Assembly (NCBI RefSeq): GCF_000024725.1
Contig: NC_013960.1
Span: forward strand, 3,272,001 to 3,336,000
Source: Nitrosococcus halophilus Nc 4
GTDB taxonomy: Bacteria; Pseudomonadota; Gammaproteobacteria; Nitrosococcales; Nitrosococcaceae
Direction: 5' to 3'
DNA: 64,000 nt
Part shown: positions 47,762 through 57,365 of the stretch, one piece after another
Numbering within the stretch: position 1 is the first letter of the stretch
How the letters are laid out: every line of letters starts with the position of its first letter
Translations under genes and position numbers: made by a program
Notes under the pieces: generated by a model
Database searches by the model: none
Told to the model about the DNA's origin: nothing
Seen by the model: only the letters and a program-made list of their open reading frames with translations

Positions 47762-49008
47762 GAACGAAACTCCTCGGACACGGGACTTACGCTTTTTCCC
47801 GTCTTCTTCTGATCGGAAAGCGCCCTAAATTCCTGGACCAACACTTCAACCCGGCGATCCCAGTGGTTCTCACAGGCATGTCTCCGTATCGCCGCCCGAT
47901 CCCAAGAACGGGTAAGCGCATCACGCAATGCGGACTCCAGGGCTTTGGAATCACCAAAGGGGACCACGGTGCCCAAGCGGGTGTCGGAAACGACTTCGCG
48001 GTTTCCCCCCACCTCGGTGGTAACCACCGGAAGCCCGCAAGCCATCGCTTCTAGAAACACATTCGCCCAACCTTCGTTGCGTGTCGCCAATACGAAGGCA
48101 TCCGCAGCAGAAAGGGGCCACTTGAGCTGCTCGGAAGACAAGGCGCCGAGGAAATGCACGGCTTCCCCCAACCCGAGCGCCAGGACCTGGCGCCGAAGCT
48201 GCTCACTCATGTCCCCCTCCGGTCCAGGCCCGCCCGCAATAAGATAGCGCAACCCTGGAAATTCCTCTCTCAGCGCCGGCAATAGCGCGATGACTCGGTG
48301 GAATCCCTTGCGCTCCACAAGCCCGCCCACAGAGATGAGAACCGGCCCCTCAGGAGATAATTCAAAGCGGCGCCGGGCCTCCGCTCTTGGAACAGGATGG
48401 AATTTTTCCGTGTCGACTCCATTGCCTACAACCCGGATTTTTTGGGGGTCGGCTCCCAGACCCACCACATGGCGTTCCAAAGAAGCCGCAACGGAAAATA
48501 CGCGCGCCGCGCTTGCAAGCCCCGAGAGCATCAGGCGGCGGCGAAGAGGAAACCGAGAAATGGGCACCTCGGTGCCACGAAGGGTGATGCTCACCGGCAC
48601 CCGAAACCACTTTCCTAGAAGGGTGGCCGCATACCCCTCGGGATAAGCAAAATGGGCATCGATGAGATCGAAGCGATGGCGTAACCGCCGTAACGTAGGG
48701 GCTAGGGCAAGTGCCAGGAACCACCCGTCGAGTCCTTTAAAAAAACCAGGAACCGACAGAAATCGGGGCCGATAAATTTCGATCCCATTCTGGACTTCTC
48801 GCCGCGGTGCCCACGGACGAAAATGAGGCCGTAGGCGACGCAACAGACTCTGACCGGGAAACCAAGGAGTAGGCGCTACCACCACCAAGGGCAAATGTTT
48901 TCCGACCCGAAACATCCGCTCCCGGATAAAGAGTCCGACACCCGGCTGTCCCGGATGGGGAAAGAGGGTACTAATAACGAGTAACTGGGGCCGAGTTCTT
49001 TCGGTCAT
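47758..49008 (-). CDS. GT4-family glycosyltransferase
   Basis: The protein is about 416 residues from the start at 49008 (MTERTRPQLLVIST); a longer frame reaches 49053. The GT-B fold shows LISVGGLVERKGFHRVIALLPAL (donor domain start) and the EX7E region with AFVLATRNEGWANVFLEAMACGLPVV. It transfers a sugar from a nucleotide donor to the lipid-linked precursor. It overlaps the next glycosyltransferase gene by about 38 bases. Confidence 0.85.
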   Translation of the reverse strand: MTERTRPQLLVISTLFPHPGQPGVGLFIRERMFRVGKHLPLVVVAPTPWFPGQSLLRRLRPHFRPWAPRREVQNGIEIYRPRFLSVPGFFKGLDGWFLALALAPTLRRLRHRFDLIDAHFAYPEGYAATLLGKWFRVPVSITLRGTEVPISRFPLRRRLMLSGLASAARVFSVAASLERHVVGLGADPQKIRVVGNGVDTEKFHPVPRAEARRRFELSPEGPVLISVGGLVERKGFHRVIALLPALREEFPGLRYLIAGGPGPEGDMSEQLRRQVLALGLGEAVHFLGALSSEQLKWPLSAADAFVLATRNEGWANVFLEAMACGLPVVTTEVGGNREVVSDTRLGTVVPFGDSKALESALRDALTRSWDRAAIRRHACENHWDRRVEVLVQEFRALSDQKKTGKSVSPVSEEFRS

Positions 49009-50221
49009 CCTGACGCCCCCGGGTGACAGTATCATAGACTTGGCGGTAGCCACTTACGCTCCGGGCCCATGTTCGCTCCCGTTCGACAAATTGGCGGGCG
49101 GCCATGCGCATCTCCGACCAGTCACGGCGATGTCGGATGATGTTGAGAAGGGCCTCGGCCAAGGTTTCCGGGCTTTCTGGCGAGAACAGAAAACCCGTCT
49201 CCCCTTCCCGGATAAGTTCGCGATGGCCACCCACGTTGGAGGCCGCCACTATCCGCCCCCGCGCCATAGCTTCCAGAGGCTTAAGGGGGGTTACCAGCTC
49301 CGTGAGCCGCATCGGTAATCGGGGATAGACGAATACGTCCACCAAATCATAATAACGTTCCACTTCTCCATGGGAAACTCGGCCCGTAAACAACACCTGA
49401 CGGTTGATCCCCAGTTCCTGGGCTAATGCTTGCAACCGTTCTTCCTCCGGCCCCCCGCCCACCAAGAGCAAACGGACTTCGGGCTCGGCACGCAGCAGCG
49501 CCGGCATCCCTCGGAGTAAGAGGCTCAGCCCCTCATAGGCATAGAAGGAGCCAATAAAGCCCAACACCGGCCCCTCCCCCAATCCCAAGGAATGGGCAAA
49601 CGCTGGCTCGGGATGCGCAGTTCCCGCCGAGAAACGATCAACATCGACGCCATTCGGAATTACGGTGACCTTGCCAGGCGGAATGCCGCGAGCAAGAATG
49701 TCCCGGCGCAACCCCTCACACAATACCGTGATGGCATCGGCCCGACGGAAGACGTATGTCTCTAGTCCACGACTGAGGCGGTAACGCAGCCCCCACTGAG
49801 AACTGGTGCCGTGATCCACGGCGGCATCCTCCCAAAAGGCCCGGCACTCATAAACCACGGGCAAACCGGCGCGCCGGCCGGCGCGCAGCGCGGCCACACC
49901 ATTCAGAGCGGGGGAATGGGCGTGCAAAAGCTCTGGCCGCTCATGCTGAATTACCTCTGCAAGCCGGCGCTCAAGACTACGAATCACCGCCAGTTGGTTT
50001 AGCACCGAAAGCCGTCCCGCAAGTTCCCCCCCAGGCAAGGTCCGATAGAAGCGAAAGCCCTCTAGGGTCTCTTCCTCCGCAGGCGCTTTGCCGTGTTTTG
50101 CACTGGTCACCTGGATCGTTTCCCAGCCGAGGGCTTGCTGCTGCTTGAAAATCGCCCAAGTACGGAAAGTGTAGCCGCTCTGAAGCGGTAGCGAGTGATC
50201 GAGGACGTGAAGGATTTTCAC
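48971..50221 (-). CDS. PEP-CTERM/exosortase A-associated glycosyltransferase (TIGR04063-like)
   Basis: The 416-residue GT4 protein opens with MKILHVLDHSLPLQSGYTFR, the hallmark of TIGR04063. The later segments AITVLCEGLRRDILARG, VIPNGVDVDRFS and a GRIVAASNVGGHRELI region belong to the GT-B donor domain. The family occurs with exosortase A, so it supports the locus identity. The donor sugar is unknown. Confidence 0.9.
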   Translation of the reverse strand: MKILHVLDHSLPLQSGYTFRTWAIFKQQQALGWETIQVTSAKHGKAPAEEETLEGFRFYRTLPGGELAGRLSVLNQLAVIRSLERRLAEVIQHERPELLHAHSPALNGVAALRAGRRAGLPVVYECRAFWEDAAVDHGTSSQWGLRYRLSRGLETYVFRRADAITVLCEGLRRDILARGIPPGKVTVIPNGVDVDRFSAGTAHPEPAFAHSLGLGEGPVLGFIGSFYAYEGLSLLLRGMPALLRAEPEVRLLLVGGGPEEERLQALAQELGINRQVLFTGRVSHGEVERYYDLVDVFVYPRLPMRLTELVTPLKPLEAMARGRIVAASNVGGHRELIREGETGFLFSPESPETLAEALLNIIRHRRDWSEMRMAARQFVERERTWARSVSGYRQVYDTVTRGRQDDRKNSAPVTRY

Positions 50222-52785
50222 TCCGCGTACACCCCGCTTTCAATCCACTCGGCTAAAATCTTCAAATCGGACTCATTAAGGGTCCAGGGATGATCGGGGC
50301 CGAAATTGATATCATTGGAACGATCAATATCAGCGCGGCCATCCAACCGTTGACCGGCGGCCTTCCAATAAAGCAAGCTCTCCCGAGCGAAGAGCATGTG
50401 GATGTACTTGCTGAGCCAGGGCCGGTCCATTCGGCCCGGCGGCGAGGCGCCGTGGATATCCACCGGCGGTGGCTCAGGTAACAGGTGCGTATCGATATTC
50501 TCGGCAAGCTGCCAGTAAGTGCTGCCCTCCCCTGTACCTGGGCGATCCAGGGTCAAGCCGTCGGGTGCCTGCTCCCCGCTATGGCAGGTGGCGCAATTTT
50601 TCTGGAGTATGGGGAATACATCCCGGCTCCATTCCCATTCGGGCACGGATGGCTGCGCTAAAACCACCGGCTGGAGCTGGGCAGCGCGACTTTCTTCGAA
50701 CTTTGGCGCCTGAGAAGTGCTATGGAGATGACACCCACCGCAGGTATGGAGTTCTCCTGGTCGTAGCGATTGCACCACTTGGTCCCGCGCAATGGCACGG
50801 CCTTCACTGTCCACTCCCGCCATTACGTAGGGGGTATCGCAGGGAAGAGAAACGAGAAAAGAACCGTCTTCCGCTAGCGGCACATCACCTAAAATTTGGG
50901 TCCGGATACCTTGGGAACCGTGAAAATCCGACTCCCGCATCCTACGTTTGAAAGGAAGCACTTGCCAGAACCGGATTTTCACGATTTCGGACAGATCTAT
51001 CCCGTGGGTGGAACAACCCTGTAAGGCGCAGGGAGTCCGGTCCGGGAATGCTCCTTCACCACCATGGTTTCTCACCTCCGCCTCCATGGAGGCGCCACCG
51101 AGCAGACACTGTCCAGAAGCCACCGTCTTAAAGGACGGAGTTGCCACCTGACGGGAACGGACCAGTCGGGGCATGAATTCTTGCCAGTCAGGACTGTCCA
51201 CCACAACCGACGAACCCGTAGAGGGACTTGCCGGGATTCGAGTGGTGCGATAGATGCCTGCGTCGCAACCTAACTCCCGCTTTTGCACATCATCTCGGAA
51301 ATGGCTAAAGTTGGTGACAAAACAGTATCCCTGCAGCCAGGTGAACAACAAATTGCCGTCCGGCAGTCCTTCAGGGTCCCGTACCCGTCCGGCTTCGTCC
51401 GCCGGCTTGTCGTTACTCCCGCCAGCGACAGCTAAATATAGGCCCCGGGGCTCGAAGGTCGCTCTCTGGGAGGGGGCGGTTGCAGGTCCCTCGCCCTCCA
51501 CATTCCCCGGCTCCACGGGCCAGCAAAGGATATCACCACCGCCCAAGTTGTTACCTCGATAATAGTTGGTGGTACACATATCACCGTTTGCCCGCTCACC
51601 AAGAAAATGGAGCGCCTTGAGGGTATGCTGACCGGAATCGATGGACGCTTGCTTTGTATGGGCACCCAATTCCGCCTCTAGACTACCTCCTCGCTGGTCA
51701 ACAGACATTACCCACCAAAAGTTGTCCTTGGTGCCAAATAAAACCTGCAGCCCACCTAAGCCGCGATAAGGCAGCATATTCACCACCTGCCAGGAACTGT
51801 ACATAACCCGGCCCGTTTTGCTGTGAAGCCAGGGGTGCATGGCGCTGTCCCGCTCATGGGGACCGACTCGAACCGCCCCACTCCCATCCGCCTCCGCGAT
51901 CCAAAGCTGAAGCGCCGGATGATGTCCTGCCGAGCCAAGCACACTCAGCCAATCCTTTGCCCGGGTCGAAGTGAACATGAGGCGACCATCGGGAAGCCAC
52001 ACGGGCCCCGTATCCCAGGTTCCAGAGGTATGCGGCCAAGCGGTCAACTTGCCCGTGGCAAGATCCACCGTAAAAATTTGCGCCTCCGCCCCTTCCCGGG
52101 CCAGGGCTTTATTTGGGATTTCTACCGGAAAACCCCGAGGCCGCCGGTTATCCAATCGGGCAGCGCGGTAAACGCTAAAGGCCACCCGAGTGCCATCCGG
52201 GCTGACAGCGGCATCCATGGGAACGCACGGACGGGGTTCGGGAGAGAGGCAATCGTAGAGGATTTCCGACACACCATCGGCTCTCTGGTACACCAGTTGA
52301 CCCGGACCTGAAAAACCCCAAAGCCTGAGGGTCACATCGGGTAGCCTATCGTAGATGCCAAGATTCCCAAGAATTTCCCCATTGATTTCAATGTTGGTGG
52401 TGGTACGGGGAATACGGCTGTAAACAATCCCATCTGCCATGCTCCAATCACCATCGGGTTGGGGACTCTCTTCCTGACTCGTATCGGTCTGCTCCTTACT
52501 GGTATCGATCTGCCCTTCCCATTTTTGATACCGATCTTCGGTATCATTGGTATCTTCGCTTTCTGGCAACCTGCGAAAAGTTCCACTCCCCTTGGACCCG
52601 AAAAGTTGCTGGTAAGCCCCTGGAAGCCACTCGCCGCTGCCTTGAAGAGAACTGCTGCCGGCGGCAATTTTGAAGGGGGGAACCTCTTGGCCACTCATCT
52701 CTGCGCTGACGGCAACCAGGCTACTTCCTGGTAGCAGTGTCCCGAGCAAAGCGCAGACTATAACCCGACAATTAAACCTCAACAT
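50218..52785 (-). CDS. Secreted di-CxxCH beta-propeller protein, HzsA-like in part
   Basis: The 855-residue protein has a signal peptide (about 1-28), a TolB/PD40-like propeller region (about 160-560; YSRIPRTTTN, SPDGTRVAFSVYRA, LPDGRLMFTSTRA) and two heme-type motifs near the C-terminus, CGGCH (682-686) and CATCH (731-735). The combination resembles the hydrazine synthase alpha subunit middle domain and planctomycete-type surface proteins. It may bind one or two hemes c outside the cytoplasm. It overlaps the glycosyltransferase start by four bases. Its role in a polysaccharide locus is unknown. Confidence 0.75.
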   Translation of the reverse strand: MLRFNCRVIVCALLGTLLPGSSLVAVSAEMSGQEVPPFKIAAGSSSLQGSGEWLPGAYQQLFGSKGSGTFRRLPESEDTNDTEDRYQKWEGQIDTSKEQTDTSQEESPQPDGDWSMADGIVYSRIPRTTTNIEINGEILGNLGIYDRLPDVTLRLWGFSGPGQLVYQRADGVSEILYDCLSPEPRPCVPMDAAVSPDGTRVAFSVYRAARLDNRRPRGFPVEIPNKALAREGAEAQIFTVDLATGKLTAWPHTSGTWDTGPVWLPDGRLMFTSTRAKDWLSVLGSAGHHPALQLWIAEADGSGAVRVGPHERDSAMHPWLHSKTGRVMYSSWQVVNMLPYRGLGGLQVLFGTKDNFWWVMSVDQRGGSLEAELGAHTKQASIDSGQHTLKALHFLGERANGDMCTTNYYRGNNLGGGDILCWPVEPGNVEGEGPATAPSQRATFEPRGLYLAVAGGSNDKPADEAGRVRDPEGLPDGNLLFTWLQGYCFVTNFSHFRDDVQKRELGCDAGIYRTTRIPASPSTGSSVVVDSPDWQEFMPRLVRSRQVATPSFKTVASGQCLLGGASMEAEVRNHGGEGAFPDRTPCALQGCSTHGIDLSEIVKIRFWQVLPFKRRMRESDFHGSQGIRTQILGDVPLAEDGSFLVSLPCDTPYVMAGVDSEGRAIARDQVVQSLRPGELHTCGGCHLHSTSQAPKFEESRAAQLQPVVLAQPSVPEWEWSRDVFPILQKNCATCHSGEQAPDGLTLDRPGTGEGSTYWQLAENIDTHLLPEPPPVDIHGASPPGRMDRPWLSKYIHMLFARESLLYWKAAGQRLDGRADIDRSNDINFGPDHPWTLNESDLKILAEWIESGVYAE

Positions 52786-52922
52786 ATCACCCCAATTTTC
52801 TTAAATGTTTTTATAAGTAAACGTTCTTAAACGTCTTCTATACCCTCCCAATCGGCCTAGATGACACCCCTAGAAGGTGCTCGTTGTCAAGTACCTATCC
52901 CCCTAACCCTCTCCGAAAGAGC

Positions 52923-54890
52923 TTACGAAAGCTTTGCCACGGACCGTGCCTCCCCATCCAAGGCATCGTCAATCAGTGAAGAAGTTCCAGCAGAAGGTTC
53001 CCCTTCAATAGCCCGTCGCAAAAATGCGTCGAACATCAGCAGGGACCAGATAGGCGCACTGTAGTCCCGGACCCCCGACAAGTGCTGGTCGACAAGCCGC
53101 CGTAAGGTGCGCGTCTCGAAAAGCCCGGTTTCCGCCAGTGTTTGCCCAGTCACTACAGCGCGCACACGTTCACGCAGTGGCCCACGGAACCAAGCGGCGA
53201 GTGGCACCGCAAAACCCATTTTCGAGCGATACAAAATCTCTTCCGAGAGGTAGGGGCGCAGGCCCTGTTTAAATAGGTATTTACCTTCGCCGGCTTGGTA
53301 CTTGAAGTTGGGGGGCAAACCACCCGCCCATTCGACGAAGGGATGATCAAGTAACGGCACCCGCACTTCAAGACCATGTGCCATGCTGGCGCGATCTACT
53401 TTAGTGAGAATATCTCCGGGTAAATAGGTTTTCATGTCTAAATACTGCACCTGCAGTAAGGGGTGCTCAGGTCCATGTCGGGCATGGCTTCGCAATACCT
53501 CCAGGGCTTCATAGCCCTGAAGTTCCCGGTGCATCACTTCACTGAAAAGGCTATGGCGTAATTCATTCGGAATCACCGCTACACTGTGGAAGTAGCCTTC
53601 CAAGGCGTCGCGGGCTAATGCCTGAAAGGTTGTCTTCGCACGGAAGATGCGAGGAGCCCAATCAAGCTTAGGGTAGAGGCGCCCGAGCGTCCCAAATAGA
53701 GGCTGCCGTAAACTCGAAGGGAGAAGTCCCCGGACCCGCTGCTCATGTAAGTGCCAACGGTAACGTCGATAGCCAGCGAAAAGCTCATCGCCACCATCGC
53801 CGGATAGAGCAACCTTTACCCGCTGACGCGCCAGCTCACACACCCGATAGGTAGGCATTGCGGATGAATCGGCGTAGGGTTCATCATAGACATCAGCCAG
53901 CCGATCAACGAGACCGAAATCATCCTGATCGACTTGGACAGAGTAATGATCGGTGCCATAGCGGCGGGCGACCTGCTCGGCATAACGGGCCTCGTCAAAT
54001 GCCGGATCGGAAAAACCAATGGAGCAGGTGCGTACCGGATCATTGGACAGCTGGGCCATTGTCGCCACCACAGCGCTGGAATCTACGCCGCCGGAGAGGA
54101 AAGCTCCAAGCGGAACATCCGCAACCAACCTAATATCAACCGCTTCACGGAGTTTTTCCATAAGGGTCTCTGCTGCGGCCAACTCCGAATCTAGCGTTCG
54201 GGGCTCCAAAGCGACATCCCAGTATTGTCGCGGTTCCGGGGTCGAGACACCACGGCACAACGTCAAGGTGTGCCCCGGTGCGAGCTTCTCAGCACAGCGG
54301 AGAATAGTGCGGGGATCAGGGACATAGCCAAAAGCAAAGTAATCTTCTACCGCCAGGGGATCCAATTGGCGTGGTAAATGGGGGTGGGCGAATAGAGCCT
54401 TGAGTTCAGAGCCAAAAATGAGGTGTCCATCAGGCAGCAATGCATAATACAGCGGTTTGATGCCCAGCCTATCGCGAGCCAGAAAAAGCGTTGCCCGATT
54501 GCGGTCCCACACCGCGAAAGCAAACATACCCCGAAAATGGTGAACGCACTTCTCCCCCCATTCCTCCCAAGCATGGACAATGACTTCCGTATCGCACCGC
54601 GTGCGGAAAACATGGCCGCGGCGACTAAGCTCATTCATCAGTTCCTTGAAGTTATAAATCTCACCGTTATAGCTCACCCACACTGTGCCATCTTCGTTGC
54701 TGAGCGGTTGATGGCCCGCTGATAAATCAATGATAGAAAGGCGGCGATGCGCAAGACCGATACCCGGCTCGATGTGGACGCCGCCATCATCCGGACCACG
54801 ATGGCGCTGGATATCGTTCATGCGGGAGAGAATATCCCGGTCGATGGGGCGGCGATCGTAGAGATCGAAGATACCTGCTATACCGCACAT
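52923..54890 (-). CDS. XrtA/PEP-CTERM system amidotransferase (TIGR03108-like)
   Basis: The 655-residue AsnB-type protein has an intact glutaminase domain: MCGIAGIFD (Cys2 nucleophile), RHRGPDDGG and SYNGEIYNF. The synthetase domain has GAFLSGGVDSSAVVA, and the family signature continues through GLEVRVPLLDHPFVEWAGGLPP. It makes an amide on a carboxylated sugar of the XrtA exopolysaccharide, using glutamine. It is adjacent to the epimerase and the XrtA gene set. Confidence 0.92.
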   Translation of the reverse strand: MCGIAGIFDLYDRRPIDRDILSRMNDIQRHRGPDDGGVHIEPGIGLAHRRLSIIDLSAGHQPLSNEDGTVWVSYNGEIYNFKELMNELSRRGHVFRTRCDTEVIVHAWEEWGEKCVHHFRGMFAFAVWDRNRATLFLARDRLGIKPLYYALLPDGHLIFGSELKALFAHPHLPRQLDPLAVEDYFAFGYVPDPRTILRCAEKLAPGHTLTLCRGVSTPEPRQYWDVALEPRTLDSELAAAETLMEKLREAVDIRLVADVPLGAFLSGGVDSSAVVATMAQLSNDPVRTCSIGFSDPAFDEARYAEQVARRYGTDHYSVQVDQDDFGLVDRLADVYDEPYADSSAMPTYRVCELARQRVKVALSGDGGDELFAGYRRYRWHLHEQRVRGLLPSSLRQPLFGTLGRLYPKLDWAPRIFRAKTTFQALARDALEGYFHSVAVIPNELRHSLFSEVMHRELQGYEALEVLRSHARHGPEHPLLQVQYLDMKTYLPGDILTKVDRASMAHGLEVRVPLLDHPFVEWAGGLPPNFKYQAGEGKYLFKQGLRPYLSEEILYRSKMGFAVPLAAWFRGPLRERVRAVVTGQTLAETGLFETRTLRRLVDQHLSGVRDYSAPIWSLLMFDAFLRRAIEGEPSAGTSSLIDDALDGEARSVAKLS

Positions 54891-54954
54891 AAAGAAATCC
54901 CATTCTCAATAAAAGAGCGTAATTTCATTTTTCTTGGAAACAACCCCATCAAAT

Positions 54955-56115
54955 TTACCCGGCCCCCGATCTATCTCCCCCGTTCCCCAGGGACTTAAGC
55001 CAGCCTATCATGACATCCCTAATCCTAAGGGCGGCCTTCCCATCCCAGAGTTCCGGTGTACAACCAGACTTCCCACCCGTAACTAAAATGTCATCCACAA
55101 CCGCAAGCACCCGCTCCGGCGCAATCCCCGTCACCGTATTTGTGCCTTCTGTTACTGTAATGGGGCGTTCCGTGTTATTTCGTAAAGTCACGCAAGGAAT
55201 CCCCAAAGCCGTAGTCTCTTCCTGCATTCCCCCAGAATCCGTGAGCACCAACCGAGACTCACTCATCAACCCAAGCATCTCCAGGTAACCCACCGGAGAT
55301 AGGCAGAATATTCCTGAAATTTGCTCTAACGTTTGATCTAACCCGCTTCGTTCAAGCGCCGCCTTCGTTCGGGGATGCACCGGGAAAACGATGGGGATAC
55401 GTTCGCTAATCCGCTGAAGCAACGAGATTATCCCTCGCAGGATAGAGGCATCATCGACATTAGCCGGGCGGTGCAGCGTCAACACCGCATAGCCGCTCCC
55501 ACAGGCCTCCACCGCGGCTTCTCCTTTGCTTTGCAACAATGTCTCCCTTGCGGCAACCGCTTTCGAACGGTGATCGAGAAGACTATCGATCATCACATTA
55601 CCCACAAAGTGGATACGGTTCTCCTCCACCCCCTCACGCAATAAATTCTCCCCTGCAGCGCGCTCGGTCGTGAATAGTAACTGGGCGAGTTGATCCGTCA
55701 ATACCCGGTTTATTTCTTCGGGCATGCTGCGGTCAAAACTACGCAGACCCGCTTCTACGTGAATCACCGGAATCTGCTTTTTGGCAGCCACTAGGGCACA
55801 AGCAATCGTTGAATTGACATCCCCGACCACCAACACTGCAATCGGCGCTGCTGCATCCACCACCGGCTCGAAACGCTGCATGATCTCAGCAGTTTGCCAA
55901 CCATGGCTACCACTGCCGACCTCAAGGTTAATATCAGGCTCGGGAATGCCCAGTTGCTGGAAGAACAATGCCTGCATGTGGATATCGTAGTGTTGCCCGG
56001 TATGGACCAAACTCAGTGGCGTCGAGTCTTCAAGTGCCGCCATGATTGGCGCGATCTTCATGAAATTAGGCCGCGCACCGACAACACACATCACCGTTCT
56101 TTTTGGCAAATTCAT
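54955..56115 (-). CDS. wecB: UDP-N-acetylglucosamine 2-epimerase
   Basis: The 386-residue protein has the WecB features VVGARPNFMKIAPIM, THTGQHYD-like VHTGQHYDIHMQALFF, HVEAGLRSFDRSMPEE and LTDSGGMQEET. It makes UDP-ManNAc from UDP-GlcNAc, a precursor for the repeat unit. It lies in the XrtA cluster between the amidotransferase and the TIGR03088-type glycosyltransferase. Confidence 0.93.
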   Translation of the reverse strand: MNLPKRTVMCVVGARPNFMKIAPIMAALEDSTPLSLVHTGQHYDIHMQALFFQQLGIPEPDINLEVGSGSHGWQTAEIMQRFEPVVDAAAPIAVLVVGDVNSTIACALVAAKKQIPVIHVEAGLRSFDRSMPEEINRVLTDQLAQLLFTTERAAGENLLREGVEENRIHFVGNVMIDSLLDHRSKAVAARETLLQSKGEAAVEACGSGYAVLTLHRPANVDDASILRGIISLLQRISERIPIVFPVHPRTKAALERSGLDQTLEQISGIFCLSPVGYLEMLGLMSESRLVLTDSGGMQEETTALGIPCVTLRNNTERPITVTEGTNTVTGIAPERVLAVVDDILVTGGKSGCTPELWDGKAALRIRDVMIGWLKSLGNGGDRSGAG

Positions 56116-56135
56116 CGCCTTCCTAATTTTCTATT

Positions 56136-57365
56136 TTAACCGTCGATATCTTCTGACTGGAATGGATAAGCCTTTTTTCCCAGTCGGGCCGCTAACAGGG
56201 TATCGTATAGAGTGGTATATTGAGCCACCATAGACTTAATCCCAAACTTTTCTTCAACACGCCGTCGAGCCGCCTGCCCTTGCTCTTCAATCAAATTTTG
56301 GTTTTGAACATAACTAGCCAATGAGTCAGCCATAGCGCCAGGATCAGCAGCAGGTATCAGATACCCGGTCAAGGTATCCGCCACCAGCTCTGGGTTGCCG
56401 CCAACACGGGTCGCGACTACTGGCAAACCCGTTGCCATGGCCTCCAATATCGTATTGGAAATTCCCTCTGCTAACGACGGCAAGACGAATATATCCATAC
56501 TTTGTAACAATGCTGACACATCCGCCCGTTCACCGGCAAACCAAACAAGTTGTGTCATATCCGCTTCAGTAATGAGAGACTCAAGCTGAGGCCGCAGAGA
56601 TCCTTCTCCGATAACAACCAGTCGTAAATAATTTTCACTACCGGGTATTCGCCGCACCAGATTCACAAAAGCCTGAACTAGCGTGAGCTGGTCCTTAATC
56701 GGCTCGAGGCGGCCCACGGTGCCGATGATTAAACTGTCCTCGGCGGCAAACCCGGTTGGCAATAGTGAACGATCCCGTTTAGGGTGGAAACGCTTTGTAT
56801 CAACGCCATTGTAGATATGCTTGATACGCAAAGGCGGAATGCCCACGTTCTCGCAGAGATAATTCACAATAGGCCGCGATAAAGCAATGTACTGGTGTAT
56901 CAACGGCTGGTGCAGACGACGAAGCCAACGATAACGCCAATTTTTTCCCTCCGGATCGTGGATGTCCCAACCGTGTTCACCGTGAATACGTATCGGCACC
57001 CCTGCTAGGGCGGCAGGCCCCTGCATTTCCAGAGCAGCAAGATTGCGAGTATGCACAATGCTAGGCTTGATGCCCTGCAATAAACGCCAAAGCCGGAAAT
57101 AAATTATCGGATCCTTGCCTTCCCGTTTATGCAACGCATAAATAGCCAGATCCGACTGCTGAATACGTTGCGCAAAATCTGTCGAGTCTCGCAAGCAAAT
57201 GATGATATGCCGATACCGCTCGGCGGTATGGTTGATTAGATTGACTAGTCCATTTTCTAAGCCGCCTGTCTGCAGCCGAAAAATCACATGGGCAATTACG
57301 GGCCGATTCCTCTTATCACGAACTCTAGGCGGTACGCCGTTTTCATTTAGGGAAAATAAAGCCAT
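56136..57365 (-). CDS. XrtA system glycosyltransferase (TIGR03088-like)
   Basis: The 409-residue GT4 protein has IAHVIFRLQTGGLENGLVNLIN (acceptor domain start, typical of TIGR03088), NGVDTKRFHPKRDRS and the donor-domain LPSLAEGISNTILEAMATGLPVVA. Its start overlaps the xrtA stop by 23 bases. It is one of two family-defining glycosyltransferases flanking exosortase A. Confidence 0.92.
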   Translation of the reverse strand: MALFSLNENGVPPRVRDKRNRPVIAHVIFRLQTGGLENGLVNLINHTAERYRHIIICLRDSTDFAQRIQQSDLAIYALHKREGKDPIIYFRLWRLLQGIKPSIVHTRNLAALEMQGPAALAGVPIRIHGEHGWDIHDPEGKNWRYRWLRRLHQPLIHQYIALSRPIVNYLCENVGIPPLRIKHIYNGVDTKRFHPKRDRSLLPTGFAAEDSLIIGTVGRLEPIKDQLTLVQAFVNLVRRIPGSENYLRLVVIGEGSLRPQLESLITEADMTQLVWFAGERADVSALLQSMDIFVLPSLAEGISNTILEAMATGLPVVATRVGGNPELVADTLTGYLIPAADPGAMADSLASYVQNQNLIEEQGQAARRRVEEKFGIKSMVAQYTTLYDTLLAARLGKKAYPFQSEDIDG

